Shown here in pieces: positions 1-5,067 of a stretch of 6,121 nucleotides of DNA. This stretch comes from Thermoprotei archaeon. Its GTDB lineage: Archaea; Thermoproteota; Methanomethylicia; Nezhaarchaeales; WYZ-LMO8. The position numbers and the translations under genes were made by a program. Under the pieces are notes generated by a model that saw only the letters and a list, made by a program, of their open reading frames with translations, did not search any database and was not told where the DNA came from. Location of the stretch: contig QMSF01000063.1 in assembly GCA_003649565.1 (NCBI GenBank), positions 1 to 6,121 on the forward strand, written 5' to 3'. Every line of letters starts with the position of its first letter. The first letter of the stretch is position 1.

Positions 1-344
1 GGATAACCGGAGTAATCATACCACCTCATAAGCCAGTCGTGGGCGTAAATGCCTTCGCCCATGCAAGCGGCATACATCAGCACGCGGTTCTCGAGAACCC
101 TATATGCTATGAGCCTTATCCACCGGAAATGGTGGGTCAAATAAGGAGGATAGTCATAGGGAAACTATCAGGCAAGCACGCTATAAAGGCAAAGCTGGCA
201 GAGCTAGGAATTGAGGCAAGCGAAGAGGAGGTTTCAAGGATAGTCGATCTAGTGAAGTCTATGAGCGAAGAGAGAAGATCTCCTCTCAGCGATCAGGAGT
301 TCATAGAAATAGTGAACATGGTTAAAAAGAGAATACTAAACTAA
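1..344 (+). CDS. 2-isopropylmalate/homocitrate synthase-family protein, C-terminal part (5' truncated by window)
   Basis: The frame is open from base 3, so only the last 113 residues are present. Enzymes of this family condense acetyl-CoA with a 2-oxoacid (2-oxoisovalerate, 2-oxoglutarate or similar), the first step of leucine, lysine (aminoadipate) or coenzyme-B-type chain elongation. Visible landmarks, numbered from the first complete codon, are PPHKP (7-11), the AFAHASGIH segment (17-25) that follows the TIM barrel, NPICYEPYPPEMVG (32-45) and GKLSGKHAI (53-61). The protein ends about 50 residues after that, so it lacks the roughly 130-residue LeuA allosteric domain. That favours a catalytic-only type (LysS, AksA or a short IPM synthase) over a feedback-regulated LeuA. 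Substrate cannot be decided because the active-site barrel lies outside. The common motif GENAFAHESGIH here has Val and Ala in place of its two Glu residues. The GTG at 39 is internal, not a start. Stop TAA 342-344 overlaps the stop of the convergent dehydrogenase gene. Confidence 0.88.
   Translation, partial: ITGVIIPPHKPVVGVNAFAHASGIHQHAVLENPICYEPYPPEMVGQIRRIVIGKLSGKHAIKAKLAELGIEASEEEVSRIVDLVKSMSEERRSPLSDQEFIEIVNMVKKRILN
324..328 (-). terminator. possible oligo-T terminator of the dehydrogenase gene
   Basis: A5 on the + strand reads as T5 on the - strand, 12 nt past the dehydrogenase stop and inside the synthase coding region. With the T6 run at 368-373 it would let the two convergent transcripts end just past each other. 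It is short and weakly supported. Confidence 0.2.
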
Positions 345-1366
345 GAGTGTTTTCCCTCAACTATGGCTTTTTTGACAGCCCTTGTAAACTCCTTTGTCGT
401 TGCCTTCCCACCTAAATCGGGAGTCAGGTACTTCTTATCTCGAAGAGTCTTGGCTATGGCGTTATCGAGAAGCTTGGCAGCCTCGTTTTCTCCAAGCCAT
501 TCAAGCATCATTTTTGCTGATAGCATTGTTGCACATGGGTTAGCTATACCTTTACCAGCTATATCTGGAGCAGATCCGTGAACTGGCTCAAATATGGCAT
601 GCTTATCGCCGACATTAGCAGCAGGAGCTATTCCTAAGCTTCCAGCTACAGCTGCTGCTTCATCTGACAGTATATCGCCAAAGAGATTCGTCGTAACTAT
701 AACATCGAACCTCTCAGGCCTTATGATCATGTTGTAAGCGCAGGCATCAACATACATCTCTTCATATGAAACTTCAGGGTAACCCTTTGCAACCTCTTTG
801 CACACCCTAGCGAATAGACCGCAGGTCAAGCTTAAAACGTTAGATTTATGGACTATGGTGACGAGCTTCTTAGGCCTCCTTAAGGCAAGTTCAAACGCCT
901 TTCTCGCGATTCTCTCACAACACCTCCTCGTTATAACTCTAAGAGCAACTGCAGTATCTCCGCCATCAGTCGTAAACTCATATCTCTTATACAGATCCTC
1001 GGTGTTCTCTCTAACTATCACGAAGTCTATATTGCCTCGAAGACTAGGCACTCCAGGATAAGACTTGAATGGTCTTATATTGGCATAAAGGTCAAACATC
1101 TGCCTCAATCTGACAATAACATCAGCAGCTGTCTCACCAACAGGTCCCTTTAACGCTGCCTCAGCTTTCTTAATAGCATTGATGGTTTCTTCAGGCAAAG
1201 GCGTACCTTTAAGCTTAAAGCATCGATCACCTGCTTCAACAAAGTCGAAAGTGAGTTTCAATCCTTTAACAACATCTTGAAGCGTATGAAGAACATCAAC
1301 CGTAGCATCAACGACCTCAGGCCCTATGCCATCACCTTTGATAATCGCAATTCTATGAGAGCCCAT
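341..1366 (-). CDS. leuB: 3-isopropylmalate dehydrogenase-type enzyme (NAD-dependent; isocitrate/isopropylmalate dehydrogenase family)
   Basis: A 341-residue cytoplasmic beta-decarboxylating dehydrogenase, the usual family length. It would oxidise and decarboxylate 3-isopropylmalate to 2-oxoisocaproate in leucine synthesis. Visible features are GDGIGPEV near the N-terminus (from residue 11), substrate-binding Arg 88, Arg 98 and Arg 119, catalytic Tyr 126 and Lys 174, and metal-binding Asp 207, Asp 231 and Asp 235. Asp-Ile at 268-269 in the HGSAPDIAGKG loop marks NAD preference; NADP-dependent isocitrate dehydrogenases have Lys-Tyr there. A Val (85) occupies the position of Arg85 of Thermus homoisocitrate dehydrogenase, which points to a hydrophobic substrate side chain rather than a carboxylate. 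The related Methanocaldococcus enzyme also takes 3-methylmalate, so an isoleucine role is possible. An in-frame ATG lies upstream at 1408. I prefer the ATG at 1366: GGAG (1376-1379) sits 9 nt before it, and a TATA box at 1409-1420 would place the mRNA start near 1387, after the upstream ATG. Confidence 0.85.
   Translation of the reverse strand: MGSHRIAIIKGDGIGPEVVDATVDVLHTLQDVVKGLKLTFDFVEAGDRCFKLKGTPLPEETINAIKKAEAALKGPVGETAADVIVRLRQMFDLYANIRPFKSYPGVPSLRGNIDFVIVRENTEDLYKRYEFTTDGGDTAVALRVITRRCCERIARKAFELALRRPKKLVTIVHKSNVLSLTCGLFARVCKEVAKGYPEVSYEEMYVDACAYNMIIRPERFDVIVTTNLFGDILSDEAAAVAGSLGIAPAANVGDKHAIFEPVHGSAPDIAGKGIANPCATMLSAKMMLEWLGENEAAKLLDNAIAKTLRDKKYLTPDLGGKATTKEFTRAVKKAIVEGKHS
368..373 (+). 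terminator. possible oligo-T terminator of the synthase gene
   Basis: A run of six T on the + strand begins 24 nt after the synthase stop codon, inside the 3' end of the convergent dehydrogenase gene. Archaeal RNA polymerase can terminate at T runs without a hairpin. A T run of this length can also occur by chance in coding sequence, so the call is tentative. Confidence 0.3.
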
Positions 1367-1408
1367 TACCCCCATCTCCGCTTTCAATGAACACTCACCA
1401 AAATCCAT

Positions 1409-1420
1409 TAAATATAAACC
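1409..1420 (-). promoter_or_regulatory. TATA box of the dehydrogenase gene
   Basis: On the - strand this reads GGTTTATATTTA, a good archaeal TATA element. Its centre near 1414 predicts transcription from about 1387, giving a leader of roughly 20 nt with GGAG before the ATG at 1366. The element directly abuts the upstream ATG at 1408, which argues against that start. Confidence 0.6.
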
Positions 1421-1546
1421 TTATTAATCATCAAACTAGTTGTAGCAGAACAAGACGTATAAAGCGAAAAACGAAGGTTCAAGGATATTTACAACTCATC
1501 AGAGACCGTTTTAATCACACATTAGCGTCAAGTGACACTAGTAAAG

Positions 1547-1557
1547 TTCATATATCT
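1547..1557 (+). promoter_or_regulatory. TATA box of the ABC ATPase gene
   Basis: The sequence TTCATATATCT contains an ATATAT core centred near 1552, which predicts an mRNA start around 1578-1580, 12-14 nt before the TTG start codon. The rest of the 1421-1546 gap is AT-rich and holds no gene I can support. It includes a weaker TATA-like CGTATAAAG around 1455-1463 and two ACTAGT palindromes of no clear meaning. Confidence 0.5.
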
Positions 1558-1570
1558 TGATCATGAAAGG

Positions 1571-1597
1571 TTGGATGGGGTGTCCAACTAATTGGAC
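1571..1597 (+). promoter_or_regulatory. Inverted repeat over the start of the ABC ATPase gene (candidate operator or RNA switch)
   Basis: GTCCAA (1582-1587), spacer CTAA, then TTGGAC (1592-1597) is a perfect 6+6 inverted repeat that includes the TTG start codon. A further TTGGA at 1571-1575 can pair with the same TCCAA (1583-1587). The block lies at or just downstream of the predicted transcription start, a usual position for an archaeal repressor site. In RNA the 1582-1597 hairpin would hide the start codon. Function is inferred from position and symmetry only. Confidence 0.4.
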
Positions 1598-2866
1598 GAT
1601 GCTCGAGCAACTCTCAGAGTCCTCGGAGTTGATTTTAGCTATGGAACTAGAGAGGTGCTTAGAGGAATAACCGTAACACTTGAAGGAGGGGAGTTCATCG
1701 GTCTAATGGGGCCTAATGGCTCGGGCAAGACTACTCTCCTCAAAGTCATGAACAATGTTCTAAAGCCTAGAAAAGGCACTGTTATGGTTGATGAAAGGGA
1801 GGTCTCAAAGCTTAAGATAAAGGATATGGCCAAGCTGTTTGGAGTCGTGAGTCAAGAGTATGAGACTTCTTTCAGCTTTACAGCTCTTGATGTAGTCTTA
1901 ATGGGTAGAAACCCCTACCTAAGTAGGCTAAGAGGCGAATCTAAGAGGGATTATGAGATAGCCATTAAATCTATGGAGCTCACTAACACCTTACATCTAG
2001 TTGATAGACCATTCAATGAGCTTAGCGGCGGTGAAAAACAGAGGGTTATGATAGCTAGGGCATTAGCTCAAGAGCCCAAAATAATGCTCTTGGATGAGCC
2101 TACATCACATCTCGATGTTAGTAGCCAAATAGAGATATTAGAGCTTCTAAAGAAGCTATGTAAGGAGAAAGGCCTCTTAATCATAGCTGTTATCCATGAC
2201 TTCAATTTAGCGGCATATTACTGCGACAAGATCATACTCATGAAAGATGGATGTATATACGCTATGGGCAAGCCAGAGGAAGTTCTAACACCAGAAAGCA
2301 TAGAGGAGGTCTTTGGCGTTAAGGTCTCCATACAACGACATCCAATAACGGGAACAATATACGTAACTCCCCTCCCAATATCCAAGGCAATTACAGCTAA
2401 ACGAGAAAAGAGAATACACGTGATTTGCGGTGGAGGAACGGGAGTCATGGTCCTAAAGGCGCTAGTGGATAAAGGCTTCAAAGTCACATCAGGTGTTCTG
2501 AACATATTGGATTCTGATTATGAGGTAGCCATAGATTTATGTGAAGAAGTTGTTTATGAAGCACCTTTCTCGCCCATATCAGATTCGTCTCATAAGAGAA
2601 ACCTTGAGTTAATAGAGAAGAGCGATGCCGTAATATTAACAGATGTTCCAATAGGATGGGGGAACTTCAAGAACCTCGAAGCTGTAAGCAAGGCAATAGA
2701 CATGGGCAAAAAAGTCTATTTAATAGAGACTAGGATGGGCTTAGCCAAGACAAACAATAGAGATTACACTGGCGGCGAAGCATCAAAAGAATTGGAGAGA
2801 ATAACTAAAAGAGCGGTCAAGGTATCCTCAATCGACAATCTATTGGAGCTTCTACATAAGGAATGA
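1592..2866 (+). CDS. Iron/cobalamin-type (FecE/BtuD-like) ABC transporter ATPase with extra C-terminal Rossmann-like domain
   Basis: A 424-residue protein. Residues 6-250 form a complete ABC ATPase: Walker A GPNGSGKTT (40-48), Q-loop Gln 88, signature LSGGE (144-148), Walker B IMLLDEP (164-170, catalytic Glu 169), D-loop SHLD (172-175) and switch His 202. The sequence style, including the PxxS/RL segment after the Q-loop, matches importers of iron-siderophores, haem or corrinoids, so it would power uptake at the inner face of the membrane. Typical family members have about 250-270 residues. The extra 272-424 region starts with a strand and a glycine-rich loop, CGGGTG (279-284), then LDSD (306-309), PFSPIS (325-330) and GWGNFKNLE (355-363), resembling a nucleotide-binding Rossmann-like fold. 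I believe similar long ATPases occur in other archaea. The start is TTG at 1592: a stop lies directly before it, the next in-frame start is too late for strand 1, and GGGGTG (1577-1582) is a plausible ribosome site. No permease or binding protein lies beside it. Confidence 0.85.
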   Translation: MDDARATLRVLGVDFSYGTREVLRGITVTLEGGEFIGLMGPNGSGKTTLLKVMNNVLKPRKGTVMVDEREVSKLKIKDMAKLFGVVSQEYETSFSFTALDVVLMGRNPYLSRLRGESKRDYEIAIKSMELTNTLHLVDRPFNELSGGEKQRVMIARALAQEPKIMLLDEPTSHLDVSSQIEILELLKKLCKEKGLLIIAVIHDFNLAAYYCDKIILMKDGCIYAMGKPEEVLTPESIEEVFGVKVSIQRHPITGTIYVTPLPISKAITAKREKRIHVICGGGTGVMVLKALVDKGFKVTSGVLNILDSDYEVAIDLCEEVVYEAPFSPISDSSHKRNLELIEKSDAVILTDVPIGWGNFKNLEAVSKAIDMGKKVYLIETRMGLAKTNNRDYTGGEASKELERITKRAVKVSSIDNLLELLHKE

Positions 2867-2870
2867 AAAA
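2866..2870 (-). terminator. possible oligo-T terminator of the membrane protein-ybjQ operon
   Basis: On the - strand a T5 run sits just after the ybjQ stop, in the 7-nt gap between two convergent genes. On the opposite strand the ABC gene is followed by a pyrimidine-rich stretch around 2880-2898 that could serve the same role. Both are weak, with no hairpin visible. Confidence 0.25.
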
Positions 2871-2873
2871 TAT

Positions 2874-3209
2874 CTAGAGTTCTCTCTTCTTTAGTTTAAC
2901 GGCAGTGCCATAAGCAAGTATTTCGGCTGCGCCTGTTGTGACCATAGAGGTCATGAACCTCAAATTTATAACCGCATCAGCGCCAAGCTCCTTAGCTTGC
3001 TTTATCATTCTATTCATGGCCTCTCTCCTAGCATCCTCGAGAAGCTCCGTATAGTCCTTAATCTCCCCTCCAACGATATTCTTCAATGCAGCTTTAATAT
3101 CGCGACCTATATGCCTCGCTCTAACGGTGCTTCCCATAACGACACCTAATACCTTCTCAACTTCGTAGCCTGGGACGAAATCAGTTGTCACCACGATTAT
3201 ATCAGCCAT
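2874..3209 (-). CDS. YbjQ / UPF0145 (DUF74) family protein
   Basis: A 111-residue soluble protein of the usual full family length (about 105-115). Family hallmarks are all present: GSTVRARHIGRDI (26-38), NIVGGEI then YTELL (44-57), a conserved ARREA helix (60-64), GADAV (76-80) and GAAEILAYGTAV (93-104). Members form ring-shaped homopentamers and are often annotated as putative heavy-metal-binding proteins, but the biochemical role is not established and I see no Cys or His cluster that would make metal binding obvious. The start is secure: GAGGAGGT lies 7 nt before the ATG, and that ribosome site is formed by the last codons of the upstream membrane protein gene. The two genes are separated by only 3 nt and should be co-transcribed and translationally linked. 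The 3' end faces the ABC ATPase gene across 7 nt. Confidence 0.85.
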   Translation of the reverse strand: MADIIVVTTDFVPGYEVEKVLGVVMGSTVRARHIGRDIKAALKNIVGGEIKDYTELLEDARREAMNRMIKQAKELGADAVINLRFMTSMVTTGAAEILAYGTAVKLKKREL

Positions 3210-3212
3210 GGA

Positions 3213-3431
3213 TTATACCTCCTCGATTTCTCGCTCCTTCTTACCTAGGATTATAACGGCAAGCCCTATGCATATTATTATCGCAACAACGATATAGGCG
3301 ATCACCATAGGAAATACGCTTGATAATGCTGTTGCAGGCACAACACCACTGACTAACAATGCTATGATTATCCCCAAAGCCACTAAGAAGCCACCAACAA
3401 TGATTCTTGAATCTATTTTCAAAGGAGCCAC
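3213..3431 (-). CDS. Small membrane protein with two transmembrane helices, operon partner of the YbjQ-family protein
   Basis: A 72-residue protein I do not recognise. It has a short charged N-terminus (Lys 5, Asp 7, Arg 9), a hydrophobic helix at about 10-32, a turn containing PATALSS (32-38), a second helix at about 40-63 rich in Ile, Val and Ala, and a charged tail, KKEREIEEV. Charges suggest both ends are cytoplasmic, with a short outside loop. The start codon is GTG. No ribosome site precedes it, but a TATA box lies centred 28 nt upstream, so a leaderless mRNA starting at or next to the GTG is likely. It sits 3 nt before the YbjQ-family gene, whose ribosome site overlaps its own last codons. 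A membrane anchor or partner for the YbjQ pentamer is an inference from that layout. Confidence 0.75.
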   Translation of the reverse strand: MAPLKIDSRIIVGGFLVALGIIIALLVSGVVPATALSSVFPMVIAYIVVAIIICIGLAVIILGKKEREIEEV

Positions 3432-3453
3432 CAGGACGCTCTGAGCTTCTGAG

Positions 3454-3463
3454 CCTTATAAAT
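3454..3463 (-). promoter_or_regulatory. TATA box of the membrane protein-ybjQ operon
   Basis: On the - strand this reads GATTTATAAG. The centre near 3459 is 28 nt from the GTG at 3431, so transcription should begin within a few bases of the start codon. The remaining gap up to the Nudix stop at 3521 is AT-rich with TATTA-like repeats and an ATGATCAT palindrome (3473-3480); no gene is visible in it. Confidence 0.6.
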
Positions 3464-3520
3464 CAGGCGATAATGATCATAAAGGTATTATTAAGATAGC
3501 TATTACGAGTATTAGTATTA

Positions 3521-3967
3521 TTACTTGACATCGATGTTTACGTTAATCCCCATTTTCTTTGCAAGATTAAGCCCATCTCGAAGAATGTCGTTGTGATCAA
3601 AGGCTAGCTTATCTGGGATCACGCTGAATTCGCCAATATCAGTCTCTTCTGATCCCCGAAGTTCTCCGCCTATCTCGGTGACTAGGTAAGCTATAGACAC
3701 GACATGACCTCTCGGATCACGATCAGGCTTTGAGTATACGCCTATCAAACCCTTAATTTCGACATCTAGCCCAGTCTCCTCCTTAACTTCTCTCTTAACA
3801 GCATCTTCAACAGTCTCTCCATACTCAACAAATCCACCGGGCAAAGCCCAATGACCTTCATATGGAGGCCTCCTCCTCTTCACGAGAATTATGTTTCCAT
3901 TTTTCCTGATGATTACGGCGTCTACGGCCAGGGCTGGTCTTGGCCTATTGGTAATGGAGCTTTTCAT
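3521..3967 (-). CDS. Nudix hydrolase, ADP-ribose pyrophosphatase-like
   Basis: A 148-residue cytoplasmic hydrolase, normal for a single-domain Nudix protein. The Nudix box matches the consensus exactly: Gly 45, Glu 51, Arg 59-Glu 60, Glu 63-Glu 64 and Gly 66; the REVKEE glutamates bind the Mg ions. It begins with a typical strand (LAVDAVII, 13-20) and the KRRRPPYEGHWALPGGF run-in. A Pro (81) 15 residues after the box glycine, followed by DRDPRGH, is the pattern associated with ADP-ribose pyrophosphatases such as the Methanocaldococcus enzyme, which split ADP-ribose to AMP and ribose 5-phosphate. Exact substrate is inferred. The frame stays open up to 4120, but the ATG at 3967 is the right start: GGAGGT (3974-3979) lies 6 nt before it, homology begins there, and a longer version would run into hydB. 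It is divergent from the hydrogenase operon. Confidence 0.85.
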   Translation of the reverse strand: MKSSITNRPRPALAVDAVIIRKNGNIILVKRRRPPYEGHWALPGGFVEYGETVEDAVKREVKEETGLDVEIKGLIGVYSKPDRDPRGHVVSIAYLVTEIGGELRGSEETDIGEFSVIPDKLAFDHNDILRDGLNLAKKMGINVNIDVK

Positions 3968-3985
3968 TTCTTTACCTCCACAACA

Positions 3986-3999
3986 GTTATAAGTTAAGT
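3986..3999. promoter_or_regulatory. Shared AT-rich promoter between the Nudix gene and the hydrogenase operon
   Basis: GTTATAAGTTAAGT offers TATA elements on both strands. Toward hydB, TTATAAGTT centred near 3992 predicts transcription from about 4018 and a leader of about 28 nt before the TTG at 4046. Toward the Nudix gene the nearest TATA-like elements predict an mRNA starting near 3965-3972, which would leave out much of its GGAGGT site, so that start point is unclear. The genes' start codons are only 78 nt apart. Confidence 0.45.
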
Positions 4000-4045
4000 A
4001 ATGGAGGAGAGTAAAGAGGTTACTTAGTGCTTCAGGGTGAGCTTC

Positions 4046-5059
4046 TTGAGGTATGTGAAGCTGCTTAAAGGGAAATTTCCAGAGTTCTTCGACGCTCTCA
4101 AGAAGTGGGGTGAAATTCACGCTCCCGTCAAGCGCGGCAAATTCTATGCATTTGCAAAGGTAGACTCTCCAAGTGAAATAGTCTTTGAATATAATAGGAC
4201 GATGATTCCGCCCAAGAAGTACTTTGTAAAGCCCTTTGAAGAGATCATGAAGGTAAAGATCGGCAAGGGCTATGAGTTAATAGCCGAAGAACCCAGAAAG
4301 CTTGTGCTCTTAGGGCTTCATGCTTGTGACATTAATGCCCTGAGGATACTCGATAATGTATACTTGGATGAGCCTCAAGATCCCTACTACGCAGCTAGAA
4401 GAGCAAACACTATCATAATAGGCATCTCGTGTGAGCCAGATGAACATTGCTTCTGCAAGTCCATGGGCGCCGACTATGCATGGACGGGATTTGACCTATT
4501 CCTCCATGATTTAGGGGACTCCTACATAATCAGAGTAGGCAGTTCACGAGGAGAAGCGTTAATCGAGGAGCTAAGCAACATAATTGTTGAGCCCGGACAA
4601 GAAGACTTCATTAAACTTAGGGATTTCGAGCTTAAGAGATCAAGGATGTTTAAGAAAGCCCTCAACACATCACACTTGCCCGACATTGTCGATTCGCTCT
4701 ACAATAGCGACTTGTGGGTTAAGTTTGCAGATAAGTGTCTGGGATGCGGCTCCTGCAACCTCGTATGCCCAACATGTAGGTGCTATGATGTGACTGAGAG
4801 TGTTGACTTAAACTTAGAGGAGGGCGTCAGAGCTAGACGATGGGACTCATGCTTTATGAGGAGCCATGCGCTTGTCGCTGGAGGACTAAACTTTAGGCCT
4901 ACAAGGCTCGATAGGTTTAAGCATAGATATAACTGCAAGAGCTCAGTAGAGCCAAGGACGGGCCTCTTCTTCTGTGTTGGCTGTGGGAGATGCAGCGTAT
5001 TCTGTCCAGCCGGGATAGATCACGTTGAAGTTCTAAACACCATTTGGGGGTTAACATAA
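4046..5059 (+). CDS. hydB: Group 3b [NiFe]-hydrogenase (sulfhydrogenase) beta subunit, Fe-S protein
   Basis: A 337-residue cytoplasmic electron-transfer subunit similar along its length to Pyrococcus HydB (and the sulfite reductase subunit A family). It would pass electrons between the small subunit HydD and the flavin subunit HydG. Cysteines, numbered from the TTG start: Cys 94 in GLHACD; Cys 129, 135 and 137 in the SCEPDEHCFC segment; a ferredoxin motif at 231, 234, 237 and 241 followed by Cys 244 and 246; Cys 269 in RRWDSC; and a second ferredoxin motif at 310, 313, 316 and 320. That is enough for three or more [4Fe-4S] clusters. A GTG at 4037 is also in frame. I chose TTG 4046 because GGTGA (4036-4040) lies 5 nt before it and the protein then begins LRYVKL, matching MRYVKL of Pyrococcus HydB. 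Its stop TAA shares one base with the hydG start. Confidence 0.92.
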   Translation: MRYVKLLKGKFPEFFDALKKWGEIHAPVKRGKFYAFAKVDSPSEIVFEYNRTMIPPKKYFVKPFEEIMKVKIGKGYELIAEEPRKLVLLGLHACDINALRILDNVYLDEPQDPYYAARRANTIIIGISCEPDEHCFCKSMGADYAWTGFDLFLHDLGDSYIIRVGSSRGEALIEELSNIIVEPGQEDFIKLRDFELKRSRMFKKALNTSHLPDIVDSLYNSDLWVKFADKCLGCGSCNLVCPTCRCYDVTESVDLNLEEGVRARRWDSCFMRSHALVAGGLNFRPTRLDRFKHRYNCKSSVEPRTGLFFCVGCGRCSVFCPAGIDHVEVLNTIWGLT

Positions 5060-5067
5060 TGGCTGAA
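5046..5067 (+). promoter_or_regulatory. Stop-start overlap with SD-like GGGGG at the hydB/hydG junction
   Basis: GGGGG (5046-5050) is followed after 5 nt by ATAATGGCTGAA (5056-5067). TAATG combines the hydB stop with the hydG ATG, and GGGGGT can pair with the 16S rRNA end with one G-U pair. The same module with the same spacing recurs at 5930-5951. Confidence 0.6.

Noticed and set aside
363..1061. Open + strand frames at 363-581 and 798-1061
   Set aside because: They lie antisense inside the well-supported dehydrogenase gene, and their translations show no domain.
1409..1591. Small RNA gene (C/D box type) in the gap between the dehydrogenase and ABC genes
   Set aside because: A TGATGA-like C box can be read on the - strand near 1425-1433, but no properly placed D box or internal C'/D' pair was found.
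1639..2505. Open - strand frames at 1639-1833 and 2218-2505
   Set aside because: They are antisense to the ABC ATPase gene, with no recognisable protein features.
3481..3530. TATTA/AATACT repeats after the Nudix gene as a tandem repeat element
   Set aside because: They are short, irregular and AT-rich; this looks like simple-sequence bias rather than a defined repeat.
4001..4027. Eight-codon mini-ORF upstream of hydB (ATG to TAG)
   Set aside because: It has no ribosome site, and the predicted hydB mRNA start (about 4018) lies after its ATG.
3968..4120. 51-codon N-terminal extension of the Nudix frame on the - strand
   Set aside because: It overlaps the 5' end of hydB, has no family similarity, and the internal ATG at 3967 has a strong GGAGGT ribosome site.
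4584..4793. Open + strand frame inside hydB
   Set aside because: It is an out-of-frame shadow of a gene with strong homology and conserved cysteines.
5044..5058. TTG at 5044 as the hydG start
   Set aside because: ATG 5059 gives the stop-start overlap with a GGGGG ribosome site and repeats the hydD arrangement; the five extra residues have no support.
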